Shown here: piece after piece, positions 17,397 through 26,067 of the stretch | Position numbering within the stretch: position 1 is the stretch's first letter | Layout: every line of letters starts with the position of its first letter | Source of the DNA: Chloroflexota bacterium | GTDB lineage: Bacteria; Chloroflexota; Dehalococcoidia; Lucifugimonadales; Lucifugimonadaceae | Direction of reading: 5' to 3' | Length of the DNA: 64,000 bases | NCBI GenBank assembly: GCA_002730555.1 | Contig: PCAM01000028.1 | Span: 62,001 to 126,000, forward strand | Program-made: the position numbers and the translations under genes | Notes under the pieces: model-generated | The model's database searches: none | Seen by the model: the letters and a program-made list of their open reading frames with translations, nothing else | Told to the model about the DNA's origin: nothing

Positions 17397-17837
17397 AGGG
17401 TGTGGTTACGGTGGGGGCTTTGCGTCGCACATATTCAGTGATGTCGCAGTAGTGGCTTGTGCTTGGACCACCCTCACCCCGACCCTCTCCTGTGGAGGGA
17501 GAGGGAGCAAAAACCGGACGATACGGAGCCTTCTGCGTCCGTCGTTCCCGAGATTCGGGAATCCAGTCGGGTCACTGTTTTCGACGTTTGCCCCCACCGT
17601 CGGGGCGGCGCTTGCCCCGCCCGTTGTGTGATCACCTGAGTATGTGGCTGCAACATCACGAAGAATCTCGCCGGTTGATGGCGGTACGTCGGATCGATCT
17701 GTGCTTTGCCACCGGCGCTATCCTTCGCCTGCGGACTCAGGATGACTTGTTGTGGGTGCGCGTTTTGACCGCCATATAGCTCTCGAAGGACGGCCGTGGA
17801 CGTGTTGCCATACAGCCCTTACTGCACGACGAAGAAC
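17397..17837. repeat. Intergenic space with dispersed repeats
   Basis: Between two convergent genes I see no convincing coding frame. The space contains an inverted-orientation copy of the CCCTCTCC/GGAGAGGG repeat (17470-17505), a TTCCCGAGATTCGGGAA palindrome of the 'cgtcattcccg' type (17541-17566), and the CCTTCGCCTGCGGACTCAGGATGAC element (17719-17746). Confidence 0.55.
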
Positions 17838-19175
17838 TTAGTCTGCCGCCGGAATTCCGCTGGCTCCAGCTGCGCGCTCCGCACCCAGGTCGTAAAACAC
17901 GCTCAGCAGTCGGTCCACCGCCACGCCCCAGCCCAGCTCGAGTGCTCGTTCCCGGGCTGCCCGTCCCATGAGCGTCCTAAGATGGTCGTTTGTGATCAGT
18001 ATCTCTATTCGCTGGATGAAAGCCGCGGGACAGCGTGTGGGTATCAGATACCCAGTTTCGCCTTCCCGGACGATCGACGGCAGGCCGCCGACGCGTGAGG
18101 CGACCACAGGCGTGCCGCAGGACATCGATTCAAGTGCCGCCAGCCCGAAGCTTTCGTAGTAGGACGGGAATACGCAGACATCAGCCGCCGAGTAGTACTC
18201 CGGCAACTGGTCCTGTTTGACTGACGATAGGAACCTCACCCGGTCTGTGATTCCAAGCCGTTCCACGACCTGTCCGAGGCGTTGTCGTTCAGAATCGATT
18301 TCGTCGCCGCCGATGATGAGCAACGTGACATCGTCTTCCTCCTCCATCCCGGCGACGGCCTGGATGAGGATCTCGATGCCCTTGAGCCGCTCAACGCGCC
18401 CGACGTACATCAGGATCTTGCCGCTCTCCGGAAGGCCGAGCCGCCGGCGGGACTTCAACCTGTCGTGAGGTCGGAACATCTTCGTGTCGACACCCGGCGG
18501 GATGATGAGGATGTTGTCTCTACTCGCTCCGTACAGTTCTGCTAGCAGGTCGCGCTCATGTGAGCTCCATGCGATGACCCGGTCAGCGTTCCGAGCGATA
18601 CTCCGCTCGCCTGAGACCCGTTCGGGTATCTCGACCTCTCCCGGTCGCGCCCGCCGTTTGACCTCAGCCAGTGTGTGGAAACTTGTGGCGTGCGGGAGTT
18701 CCCATCGGCTCGCAAGCTCTTCGCCGACAAGGCCGGATAGCCAGTAGTGGCTGACAATCACATCGTATCCGTCACCCTCATCGTTGACGTAATCAGCTAC
18801 GCGATCGGTGAACTCCGGGAGGAGATCGAAGACGGCGTTCTTCTCCGGCCGGATCGGTCCCGCCTCTAAGTGGATCACGCGCGCACCCGGCGATAGCTCG
18901 ATCACCTGCGGATCGGACGGATCATGGGAGCGGGTGAAGACATCCACCTTGACGCCCCTCGACGCCAGTTCGTTGACGGTCGCCAGCACGTACACGTTCA
19001 TGCCGCCGGCGTCTTTTTCGCCTGCGCGCACGACGGGGCAGCCGTGCACCGTAAGGACGGCGACACGGAGTTCGGGGCGAGTTGGACGCCCTGAGGACCT
19101 CGGGATTTCCTGGGATCGAGAGCCGTTAAGCCCGGGTGACCACCAGGTTGTAGAGGGAACGATCATGGGCTCCAA
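17838..19175 (-). CDS. Glycosyltransferase family 4, MshA / sucrose-phosphate-synthase-like
   Basis: This 445-residue GT-B enzyme has an N-terminal acceptor domain with GEKDAGGMNVYVLA and VDVFTR, the exact style of MshA (D-inositol-3-phosphate glycosyltransferase) and its relatives. The C-terminal donor domain has the nucleotide-sugar part (ILMYVGRVERLKGIEILIQA) and the EX7E-like motif in SYYESFGLAALESMSCGTPV. It would transfer a sugar from UDP- or ADP-sugar in the cytoplasm. It overlaps the 3' end of the upstream FemAB-like gene by about 50 bases, which suggests translational coupling; a later start is possible. MshA activity is plausible given MshB-, MshD- and MDMPI-like genes in the window, but not shown. 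Confidence 0.82.
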   Translation of the reverse strand: MEPMIVPSTTWWSPGLNGSRSQEIPRSSGRPTRPELRVAVLTVHGCPVVRAGEKDAGGMNVYVLATVNELASRGVKVDVFTRSHDPSDPQVIELSPGARVIHLEAGPIRPEKNAVFDLLPEFTDRVADYVNDEGDGYDVIVSHYWLSGLVGEELASRWELPHATSFHTLAEVKRRARPGEVEIPERVSGERSIARNADRVIAWSSHERDLLAELYGASRDNILIIPPGVDTKMFRPHDRLKSRRRLGLPESGKILMYVGRVERLKGIEILIQAVAGMEEEDDVTLLIIGGDEIDSERQRLGQVVERLGITDRVRFLSSVKQDQLPEYYSAADVCVFPSYYESFGLAALESMSCGTPVVASRVGGLPSIVREGETGYLIPTRCPAAFIQRIEILITNDHLRTLMGRAARERALELGWGVAVDRLLSVFYDLGAERAAGASGIPAAD

Positions 19176-20160
19176 GATGGTACTTGTAGGACTCGTCGCC
19201 TCGAAGGAAGTCGAAGTATCGAATCCCGTTCTTGATGGCGAGTTTGATGGTCATTGCGTGGTTCAGCAGGCCTACGCTTAGTGCCCGCTGCTCCGGGTCG
19301 TATCCGCTGTTGTAGACGAGTTGGCTATCGTCGTGCACGAAGCAGACGGAGGTGGCAGCTCGCTCGCCGTAGATCTCAAGGAAGTAGAGGCGGGATATGC
19401 CCGCTTTGGCCAGATTGATGACAACGGCCCGGAAGAACTCTTCCCGGTAATCCGTCATGAACTCCGCCTTGTCCGGCGTGCTCATGCGGTGAAGGCGTAA
19501 GAAATCATCCAGGTTAGCGGCGATGTCTTCCGGAGTGCAGTACTCGACGTGCGTTATCTCGGCGGACCGCTCCAACCGGCGCAGCTTCCTCCGCAGCTCA
19601 TGGCGGTCTTTCTTGGACAGACCGGAGACGTAACTCTCCCAGTCATCCGCGAGTTCTATGCCGGGAGAAACGTCCTCAAAGGTCTCTTCAACCTGCCAGC
19701 CAGCCGCTCGGGCCGCCGCCGGCACAGCGGTGTACGCGGCCGACCATTCAGGAACGGAGGTCAGCCTGAGCGATTTCAACGACTCAACGCCGGTCAGGTG
19801 CCCGAACACGGTGTCGTAGAAGGTTGAATCGTCGATGCCGGAGTGGAGGAAGTGGTGGTAGTCCACCAGGTCTGACTCCCCGAGGAATGACACCTCGTCG
19901 CCCCGGCGCATGAACGGCGCCAGCCCTTTTACGTCGCCGTCCTGCCACACCGTGAGCAACTTTAGATCGGCGTCTCCGCCGAACATCTGCCACCAGGTCT
20001 CTTGCCAGGCGGGGGTGGCGAAAGGAGAAAGGTCAGGCGCTTCGATCAAAAGCCGCTCCCAATCCTCCCCTACGCTATCGAAGGTCTCGATACTGACCTG
20101 TATATCGCTCACAGAGACGCGTTCCTCGGGTGCGCGCTGCAACACTCTTGAAGACGACAA
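19126..20160 (-). CDS. FemAB/BioF2-like GNAT acyltransferase
   Basis: The 344-residue protein matches the BioF2-like acetyltransferase domain (Acetyltransf_6). It has an N-terminal half with PFATPAWQETWWQMFGG, and a second half with LSKKDRHELRRKLRRLER, LYFLEIYGERAATSVCFVHD, SGYDPEQRALSVGLLNHAM and FDFLRGDESYKYHLGA. These signatures are typical of enzymes that add acyl or aminoacyl groups to envelope polymers or small molecules, often beside glycosyltransferases. A GTG at 20112 with GAGGA ahead is an alternative start. It overlaps the downstream glycosyltransferase, so the two products may act in one pathway. The substrate is unknown. Confidence 0.75.
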   Translation of the reverse strand: MSSSRVLQRAPEERVSVSDIQVSIETFDSVGEDWERLLIEAPDLSPFATPAWQETWWQMFGGDADLKLLTVWQDGDVKGLAPFMRRGDEVSFLGESDLVDYHHFLHSGIDDSTFYDTVFGHLTGVESLKSLRLTSVPEWSAAYTAVPAAARAAGWQVEETFEDVSPGIELADDWESYVSGLSKKDRHELRRKLRRLERSAEITHVEYCTPEDIAANLDDFLRLHRMSTPDKAEFMTDYREEFFRAVVINLAKAGISRLYFLEIYGERAATSVCFVHDDSQLVYNSGYDPEQRALSVGLLNHAMTIKLAIKNGIRYFDFLRGDESYKYHLGAHDRSLYNLVVTRA

Positions 20161-20269
20161 AAAACCAGAACGCGGGTATGGGCGACCCGTCCGCTCTTAT
20201 CCGGCAGGTTTATTTCTGACGTGTCCGTAGACCTGTATCCGTGATTGAGTTGGAGATTGAGTTGGATGA

Positions 20270-21331
20270 TTACGTGTCGCCCCTGATAACGGCCTCGAAC
20301 TGTGCGAACTCCGGCTCGACGTACTCGAGCTCTACAGAGGCGCGCTGTTCCGCCGTGGCCGGATCTTTCAATCCGTTGCCGGTTAAGATGCAAACAACGG
20401 TGCGACCGGTTAAAGATACTCCAAGTTCGGGCAACCTTAGCACCCCGGCGACCGATGCGGCGGAGGCTGGTTCGCAGAAAATTCCTTCCTGGCGGGCCAG
20501 TTTCAGATAGGCATCGATGATCTGATCGTCCGTCACGGCTTCGATCAAGCCATCAGATTCGTCCCGTGCGGCCTCTGCGAAGCCCCAGCTTGCGGGATTC
20601 CCTATCTTTATTGCGGATGCGATGGTGCGCGGCTTGAGGACCGGGGCGCCGTTTACGATGGGCGCCGAGCCGGCGGCCTGGAAACCCATCATGCGCGGCA
20701 CGCGCCCATCCGTCTTGTCTGTGTACTCGTTAAATCCGCGCCAGTACGCCGTGATGTTCCCGGCGTTGCCGACGGGGATAGACAGGAGATCCGGGGCGTC
20801 GCCGATCTCGTCGACTATCTCAAACGCCCCGGTCTTCTGACCCTCGATCCGGTACGGGTTGACCGAGTTTACGAGCGCTAGCTCAAGTCTTTCTGCGGCT
20901 TCCCGCACGAGCTTCAAGGCGTCGTCAAAATTGCCGTTCACGGCCACTATCCTGGCCCCGTACGCCATCGCTTGCGCAAGTTTGCCGATGGCGATCTCTC
21001 CGGCCGGTACGACCACGACGGTGCTCAGGCCGTAACGCGCTCCGTACGCGGCGGCGGAGGCGCTGGTGTTGCCCGTGGAGGCGCAGATGATGTGTTGCGC
21101 CCCGCCTTCGATCGCCTTGGCGACCGCAAAGCACATTCCGCGATCTTTGAAAGAACCGGTGGGGTTGGAGCCTTCTAGCTTGAAATAAAGGGCCTCACAC
21201 CCAAGCTCCGGTCCGATAACCCGTGAGCGTACCAAGGGCGTGCTTCCCTCTTCCAGGGTGACAATTGGCGTACCGGGGGTCATCGGCAGATAACTGCCGT
21301 ACCGCTCCATTATGCCGCCGAGCATTCCCAC
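20270..21331 (-). CDS. thrC: Threonine synthase
   Basis: ThrC converts O-phosphohomoserine to threonine with PLP. The 353-residue protein shows the PLP lysine Lys62 in NPTGSFKDRGM, the phosphate-binding ASTGNTSASAAAYGARYG loop and the glycine-rich SIPVGNAGNITAYW, all typical of the short (class II-like) bacterial enzymes. It lies downstream of hom in the same direction with about 125 bases between. The pair therefore supplies threonine, and through it 2-oxobutyrate for the isoleucine branch of the ilv enzymes. Confidence 0.95.
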   Translation of the reverse strand: MGMLGGIMERYGSYLPMTPGTPIVTLEEGSTPLVRSRVIGPELGCEALYFKLEGSNPTGSFKDRGMCFAVAKAIEGGAQHIICASTGNTSASAAAYGARYGLSTVVVVPAGEIAIGKLAQAMAYGARIVAVNGNFDDALKLVREAAERLELALVNSVNPYRIEGQKTGAFEIVDEIGDAPDLLSIPVGNAGNITAYWRGFNEYTDKTDGRVPRMMGFQAAGSAPIVNGAPVLKPRTIASAIKIGNPASWGFAEAARDESDGLIEAVTDDQIIDAYLKLARQEGIFCEPASAASVAGVLRLPELGVSLTGRTVVCILTGNGLKDPATAEQRASVELEYVEPEFAQFEAVIRGDT

Positions 21332-21457
21332 GCAGAAGCTCCGTGCAAGGCCCGTCGGCTGATGGCGTCGCTCGCTTGCGCGCTTGGCCCAGCTTGATCG
21401 GGTCCAGGATTATTGATTTTGATCGTGGTCAGATACGGGGTTCATCATGGCGGTTGG

Positions 21458-22765
21458 TTACCCGTCAGAGGGGTAAGACTCCACCCGAATCAGGTTCGCG
21501 ACGGTGTCCACATCGCCAAGGGCGTCGATACGCTCGACCGCTCTTTGCATATTAGCCTCTCGTGCGGGGTGAGTCATTATCACGAGATCGGCGTTCCCGA
21601 GTTCCGGGTCCGAGTCCACCTGGAGCACGGAATCGATGCTGATCTCCCCGTCGCCAAGAGCCCCCGCAATCTGTGCCAGGACGCCCGGTCGGTCACGGAC
21701 GGTGAGCCGGATGTAGTACTTGCACACGTGCCTGGCCATGTCCAGCAGGGCCAGATCCGGGTCGATTCCCCTGGCCTCCGGAACGTGCCCGCCGCCCCTG
21801 ATGACGGAAACGGTGCGGAGAATGTCGCCCATGACGGCGCTACCCGTGGGCTCCGCGCCTGCCCCCCGACCCTGGAACCACAGCGGTCCCACGAGATCGC
21901 CTTCCGCTTCCACGACGTTGAGCACGCCCTCTACCTTCGCCATTGGCACATCGGCCGGCACGAGGGTGGGGTGCACCCGCACCAACAACCCGCCGTCTTC
22001 CCGGCGCGCCGCAGCGAGGAGTTTGATGGTGTAACCGAGCTCTTTTGCGTAACGGAAGTCCTGCGCCGCCGTGCGCCTGATCCCCTCGCGGTATATGACC
22101 TCGAACGGAGCGGCCACGCCGAACGCCAGCCGCGCCAAGATCGAAATCTTGTACGCTGCGTCAAAGCCATCGACATCTGCTGTGGGGTCCGCTTCTGCGT
22201 AACCCAGACGCTGGGCGTCAGCGAGGGCGTCTTCAAACGTCGCACCGTCCGCCGCCATCTGCGTCAGTATGTAGTTGGTCGTTCCGTTGATGATCGCCCG
22301 CATGCCGAGAATTTTGTTGGCGGTGAGGTCGTTCAGGAGCGGGTTGATGATCGGGATTCCGCCGCCGACGCTGGCCTCGTACTGCAGCGACACGTTGTTC
22401 TCAGAGGCCAGCGTCCGGAGACGCTCCCCGTGTTTGGAGATCACCTCTTTGTTGGCGGTGACGACGTGTTTGCTGGCGGACAAGGCGCTTGAGATGTATG
22501 TCAGCGCCGGCTCTTCGCCACCCATGAGCTCAACAACGATGTCGACGTCGGGTGAGCCAAGGACGGATTCAGGGTCTGTTGTCGTGGTCCCGGGCGCCAA
22601 CTCCACAGCGCGCTTCCGTGACGGATCTCGCACAAGCGCCGCACACAGACGGATGCCTCTTTGCCGTGCGTCCGCCGATGTTAATGAAGCTGCGACCGCC
22701 GATCCGACAACGCCGAGACCCAGCAGTCCAACTCCAACGGGCGCGCCGTTCGCGCTTGGGTCCAT
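21458..22765 (-). CDS. hom: Homoserine dehydrogenase
   Basis: This 435-residue enzyme reduces aspartate semialdehyde to homoserine. It has a Rossmann domain (VGLLGLGVVGSAVAASL), the catalytic domain with VVTANKEVISKHG and ASVGGGIPIINPL, GTTNYILTQM, and ADPTADVDGFDAAYK with the substrate Asp and Lys residues. It also has a C-terminal ACT domain (YIRLTVRDRPGVLAQIAGAL) that usually gives feedback inhibition by threonine. It starts 6 bases after the foldase gene stops and precedes thrC. All motifs are intact. Confidence 0.96.
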   Translation of the reverse strand: MDPSANGAPVGVGLLGLGVVGSAVAASLTSADARQRGIRLCAALVRDPSRKRAVELAPGTTTTDPESVLGSPDVDIVVELMGGEEPALTYISSALSASKHVVTANKEVISKHGERLRTLASENNVSLQYEASVGGGIPIINPLLNDLTANKILGMRAIINGTTNYILTQMAADGATFEDALADAQRLGYAEADPTADVDGFDAAYKISILARLAFGVAAPFEVIYREGIRRTAAQDFRYAKELGYTIKLLAAARREDGGLLVRVHPTLVPADVPMAKVEGVLNVVEAEGDLVGPLWFQGRGAGAEPTGSAVMGDILRTVSVIRGGGHVPEARGIDPDLALLDMARHVCKYYIRLTVRDRPGVLAQIAGALGDGEISIDSVLQVDSDPELGNADLVIMTHPAREANMQRAVERIDALGDVDTVANLIRVESYPSDG

Positions 22766-22770
22766 GACTG

Positions 22771-23970
22771 CTAGTTGCCTCCTTCGAGCAGATCACCCAG
22801 GTCGACAGGGGCCGAACCGGGGACCGGTGTCGGAGTCTCGACCGCGATGCCGGTGTTGAGAACTTGTGTGCCGATCCACTCAAAAATCTCGCTGTTGAAT
22901 ATCAGCTTGTAATTATCAAGCGCGACACGTTGGTCCTCAAGCCAGACCGCCAGCGAGTGGTCGGTAAGTAGATCCAGATCTTCGTCGTCCAGTTCACGTG
23001 CGTCGGACGTCTCGTCGATGTAGTAGTAACGGTAGACGGCGCTTTCGCCATCCCACTGGGATTCGCTGAGGGTGTTCAGTGGGAGATTTCTCTCGCCGGC
23101 TTCGTTCACACCGAACACCAGATTCTCGACATCCAGGTCTGGGAGAACGCTCTCCGGGAGCCATCCGATATCGCCAAGGGTCCGGGTCACAGCCAACTCC
23201 TCCGACAGGTCAATTGCGACCTGCTCGATGGAATCTCCGGTCGCGAGCCGGCGCATCGCGAGGTCGATGTCGGGGTTCGTGTCTCGTTTGAACTCAAGGG
23301 CGTACAGATGGACTTGTGCCTGCAGGTGAGGCACTTTCAGCCGCAACGCCAGGCGCGCCTTTTCACGGAAGAGGCTTTTCCTGATGATCTCGGTGTATGC
23401 CTTCTCGCTCAGCTGGATCCGGTTGAGAAGTTGTCGGAAGGACTCGGCGATATCCGACCTCACGCCTGACTCGGCGGCCATCGAGGCCGAGAGCCCCGAG
23501 AAGCCGATCGTTTCACGGATAGCGCCCTGGACCTCTTCTTCTGTCACGGTGATGCCCAACAACGGCGCCTTTTGATAAGCGATCTCGTTCTCGGAGATGG
23601 TTTCGAGGGCGGTCAGAAGCTGGTCAGTGATCCGAAATTCGTCGCCGGCCTCCAGCGCCAGACGCTGATGGAACCGCACGAAGTCCACGATATCGCCGCG
23701 TGTGTACGTGACGTCATTGACCTGCACAGCGACTTGGCGTGAGGGAAGTACGAACTCACTCACAAAGCCATAGATCGGCACCGACAGGATGGCGAGGAAT
23801 ATCAGGACACCGCCGATTATGAACGGGCGGTTACGTCGGCCCTGGGCCTGTTTCTGGGCGACCAGTTCACGGCGGCTGAGCGGGCGTGCCGCGGGCCGTT
23901 GCTCCGACGTTAGATCTTCGGGAAGATCTTGGGCGTTGATTTCCGGGTCGGCGGTTCCGTCGCTAGGCAT
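22771..23970 (-). CDS. Membrane-anchored SurA/PrsA-like foldase (peptidyl-prolyl isomerase type)
   Basis: The 399-residue protein has a basic cytoplasmic start, one membrane segment at about 50-70 (FIIGGVLIFLAILSVPIYG) and an extracytoplasmic part. This has a SurA-N-like helical chaperone region (VNDVTYTRGDIVDFVRFHQ and on) and then a parvulin-like core (LYALEFKRDTNPDIDLAMRR, LGDIGWLPESVLPDL). The parvulin motif GGDLGW-like appears as LGDIGWLP, so isomerase activity may be weak. It probably helps folding of exported proteins. It is packed against hom and follows rpsR, so expression may be coupled to the ribosomal operon. There is no lipobox; the anchor is a plain transmembrane helix. Confidence 0.72.
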   Translation of the reverse strand: MPSDGTADPEINAQDLPEDLTSEQRPAARPLSRRELVAQKQAQGRRNRPFIIGGVLIFLAILSVPIYGFVSEFVLPSRQVAVQVNDVTYTRGDIVDFVRFHQRLALEAGDEFRITDQLLTALETISENEIAYQKAPLLGITVTEEEVQGAIRETIGFSGLSASMAAESGVRSDIAESFRQLLNRIQLSEKAYTEIIRKSLFREKARLALRLKVPHLQAQVHLYALEFKRDTNPDIDLAMRRLATGDSIEQVAIDLSEELAVTRTLGDIGWLPESVLPDLDVENLVFGVNEAGERNLPLNTLSESQWDGESAVYRYYYIDETSDARELDDEDLDLLTDHSLAVWLEDQRVALDNYKLIFNSEIFEWIGTQVLNTGIAVETPTPVPGSAPVDLGDLLEGGN

Positions 23971-24070
23971 GGAATATGGGTCTCCGCAGCTGGCAGACCG
24001 GTGCGGACTGCGCAGGTGTCAGGCGCGAACCGGGCGTTCCTCGATCAGCGCAGATCAGATGCCTCGGTCC

Positions 24071-24871
24071 TTAGTCCTTGTCTTCTTCGTCCGTCTGTTC
24101 GCCATCGGAGTGGTCCGATTCGGATTCATCCTCATCGCCGGAGTCTTCTTCTTCAGGAACCTCTTCATCCGAAGACTCTTCCGATGCCTCAACCTCGTCT
24201 GACGACTCATCCGCTGCGGCCGGTTCGTCACCCGAAGACTCTTCTTCGTCAGAGGACTGATCGGCAGAGTCTTCCGAATCTTCCGCGGACTCTTCTTCGT
24301 CAGAGGACTCGTCGGTAGATGCTTCCGGATCGTCGTCAGAAGACTCATCGGCCGGCGCATCGGTAGCCGCCTCAGGCGCGACCTCGTCCGTGCTGGCGAC
24401 GGCCTCTTCGGCGCCTTCTGGTGCTTCAGTTTCAGCGGTTTCCGGGACGGACGGCCCTTCCTGCTGTTCCGCGACCGATCCTGTCATCTTCAAATGGTTG
24501 TCGGCTATCGGGAGCAACGCCATGTGGCGCGCCCTGAGCAGAGCACGACGGAGGACGCGCTGGTGCTTCATGCAGGTGCCGGACTTCCGGGACGCTTCGA
24601 TCTTGGCCGAATCGGCGAGGTAACGCCGGAGAAGTTCCAGGTTCTTGTAGTCCACGCGATGCATCTTGTCGACGCAGAACATGCAAACGCGCCGCCGTCC
24701 GAAACGCCTGCCGCCTCCGCCACCGGGCCTGCCGCCACCGCCACCGGGCCTGCCGCCTCCGAATTGACGGCCACCACCGCCGCCTGCGCCGCCACGCGGC
24801 CCACCCTGGGGCGGTCCGCCGGGACGACCGGAATCTTGTCGGAGCGCGGAGGAAAAGGATTGACTGGTCAT
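24071..24871 (-). CDS. rpsR: Ribosomal protein bS18 with Gly-rich start and long acidic tail
   Basis: The bS18 core is at about 55-128: RRRVCMFCVDK, VDYKNLELLRRYL, ADSAKIEASRKSGTC and KHQRVLRRALLRARHMALLP. Cys63, Cys66 and Cys100 with the nearby His look like the zinc-binding (C+) form. It belongs to the small-subunit platform, next to bS6. Two additions are striking: about 55 residues of Gly/Arg-rich repeats (GRPGGGGG units) in front, and about 130 residues behind made almost only of Asp, Glu, Ser and Ala (SSDEEE-like repeats). Normal bS18 is 70-100 residues, so this 266-residue protein is nearly three times that. It stands in the classical rpsF-ssb-rpsR order. No frameshift is needed to read the tail. 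Confidence 0.93.
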   Translation of the reverse strand: MTSQSFSSALRQDSGRPGGPPQGGPRGGAGGGGGRQFGGGRPGGGGGRPGGGGGRRFGRRRVCMFCVDKMHRVDYKNLELLRRYLADSAKIEASRKSGTCMKHQRVLRRALLRARHMALLPIADNHLKMTGSVAEQQEGPSVPETAETEAPEGAEEAVASTDEVAPEAATDAPADESSDDDPEASTDESSDEEESAEDSEDSADQSSDEEESSGDEPAAADESSDEVEASEESSDEEVPEEEDSGDEDESESDHSDGEQTDEEDKD

Positions 24872-24979
24872 TGTTGAAATGTTTCCTTAAAAAGCCGCTG
24901 CATTCCGTCCTTGGATGTGCCGGAATGTGCGACGCAAGCTTCGGTCAAAGCGATTTGAGAGGCTCCGTGGTACCAAGTA

Positions 24980-25444
24980 CTACCAGGGCAGGTCCTCTAC
25001 GTCGCTCGGCGACTCCGGCCCTGACGGGTCCGAAGGCGCTTCTTGCCGTGGAGCGTTGGCGGTCCCGCCGCCCCCTTCTTCGTTCCACTGTTGTTGCGTG
25101 CCACTCCGGTCCGAGCCACCTCGGTCAAGGAACAATACGGTCTGGGCGTTGATCTCGTTCGAGAATCGCATCTGACCGTCGTTACCCTGGTAACTACGGC
25201 TCTTCAGACGGCCCTCCACGTAGACCTTCATGCCCTTGGTGACGTACTGGTTAACGGTGTCTGCAAGGCGTTCCCATGCGGTGACGGTGAACCATTCCGT
25301 CTCTTCTTGCTGGTTGCCGTCGCGCGTTGAGTAGCGGCGACTCACCGCAAGGCGGAAGTCGGTTACCGCAGCGCCGGAGGGCGTGTAACGCATCTCCGGG
25401 TCGGTGCCGACGTTGCCGATCATTGTGACCTTGTTCAGACTCAT
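24980..25444 (-). CDS. ssb: Single-stranded DNA-binding protein
   Basis: The 154-residue protein has an OB fold (NKVTMIGNVGTDPEMRYTP, TEWFTVTAWERLADTVNQYV, KGMKVYVEGRLKSRSY) followed by a flexible Gly/Gln/Pro-rich linker. It ends in a short acidic tip, DVEDLPW, which corresponds to the DDIPF-type tail that recruits replication and repair partners. Trp replaces the usual Phe as the last residue, a variation seen in the family. It begins 2 bases after the rpsF stop, and rpsR follows about 110 bases later. The order is the common bacterial rpsF-ssb-rpsR operon. Confidence 0.96.
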   Translation of the reverse strand: MSLNKVTMIGNVGTDPEMRYTPSGAAVTDFRLAVSRRYSTRDGNQQEETEWFTVTAWERLADTVNQYVTKGMKVYVEGRLKSRSYQGNDGQMRFSNEINAQTVLFLDRGGSDRSGTQQQWNEEGGGGTANAPRQEAPSDPSGPESPSDVEDLPW

Positions 25445-25446
25445 AC

Positions 25447-25950
25447 TTAGGTTCCCGAAGCCTCAGATTCCACAGCCTCTTCCTCCTCGGCTGCCGTATC
25501 GGCGGGTTTCTCTTTCTCGGCCGCTTCGTCCGTTGAATCTTCTGGCGATTCCCCAGACAACTCGCCCGTCGCCGGGGCGTCAACCGGTTCGTCTAAATCG
25601 CCTGAGTCGTTAGGCGCGGCCGGAGGGGTTGGAGGAATCACCGGCGCGACCGGGAGTAACTCTGACTCCTCGATGCGAAGCTGGAGATGCCTGATTATCG
25701 CCTGGTCGGCGAGGATTTCTTTCTCGAAAATTACAGACTCGTCCGGCTCCATTCTGAACTGAACGACGTTGTAAATCCCCTCGGCGTGGTGGTTTATCGG
25801 GTAGGCAAGCGACCTGCGGCCCCATGCCGCGGACCTGAGCCGCTCACCGCCGTGGTTCTCGATCTGCTCATCGATAGCCTCGATGGACTGATCGATTCCT
25901 TCTTCGTCGGCATCAGCGCCGAGAATCCACATCAATTCGTAGTAGCGCAA
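25447..25950 (-). CDS. rpsF: Ribosomal protein bS6 with acidic/Pro-rich tail
   Basis: bS6 is recognised by YYELMWILGAD, the helix with IDQSIEAIDEQIENHGGE, WGRRSLAYPINHHAEGIYNV and ADQAIIRHLQLR. It binds 16S rRNA with bS18 on the platform. Translation appears to start at TTG 25948-25950 (AGAGGT upstream), since the next Met is inside the first strand. The core ends near residue 95; a further 70 residues form a Pro-rich linker and then a Glu/Asp/Ala/Ser tail (EEEEAVESEASGT end). Long acidic tails on bS6 occur in some bacteria, but together with the tail on bS18 this is notable. Confidence 0.94.
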   Translation of the reverse strand: MRYYELMWILGADADEEGIDQSIEAIDEQIENHGGERLRSAAWGRRSLAYPINHHAEGIYNVVQFRMEPDESVIFEKEILADQAIIRHLQLRIEESELLPVAPVIPPTPPAAPNDSGDLDEPVDAPATGELSGESPEDSTDEAAEKEKPADTAAEEEEAVESEASGT

Positions 25951-26067
25951 CGTAAATAGTGACCTCTGGAATGCAATCGTTCTGAACCGACGAAGTGTAT
26001 CACGGCGGGGACCGATCCCAAGACCCTTTTGGCGAGCCGGATGGAACAGATATCACTGAGGTTGGAC

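Noticed and set aside
17459-17779. 106-residue plus-strand frame
   Set aside because: It consists of translated dispersed repeats (PSPRPSPVEGEGA is a common artefact of the CCCTCTCC repeat) and has no domain.
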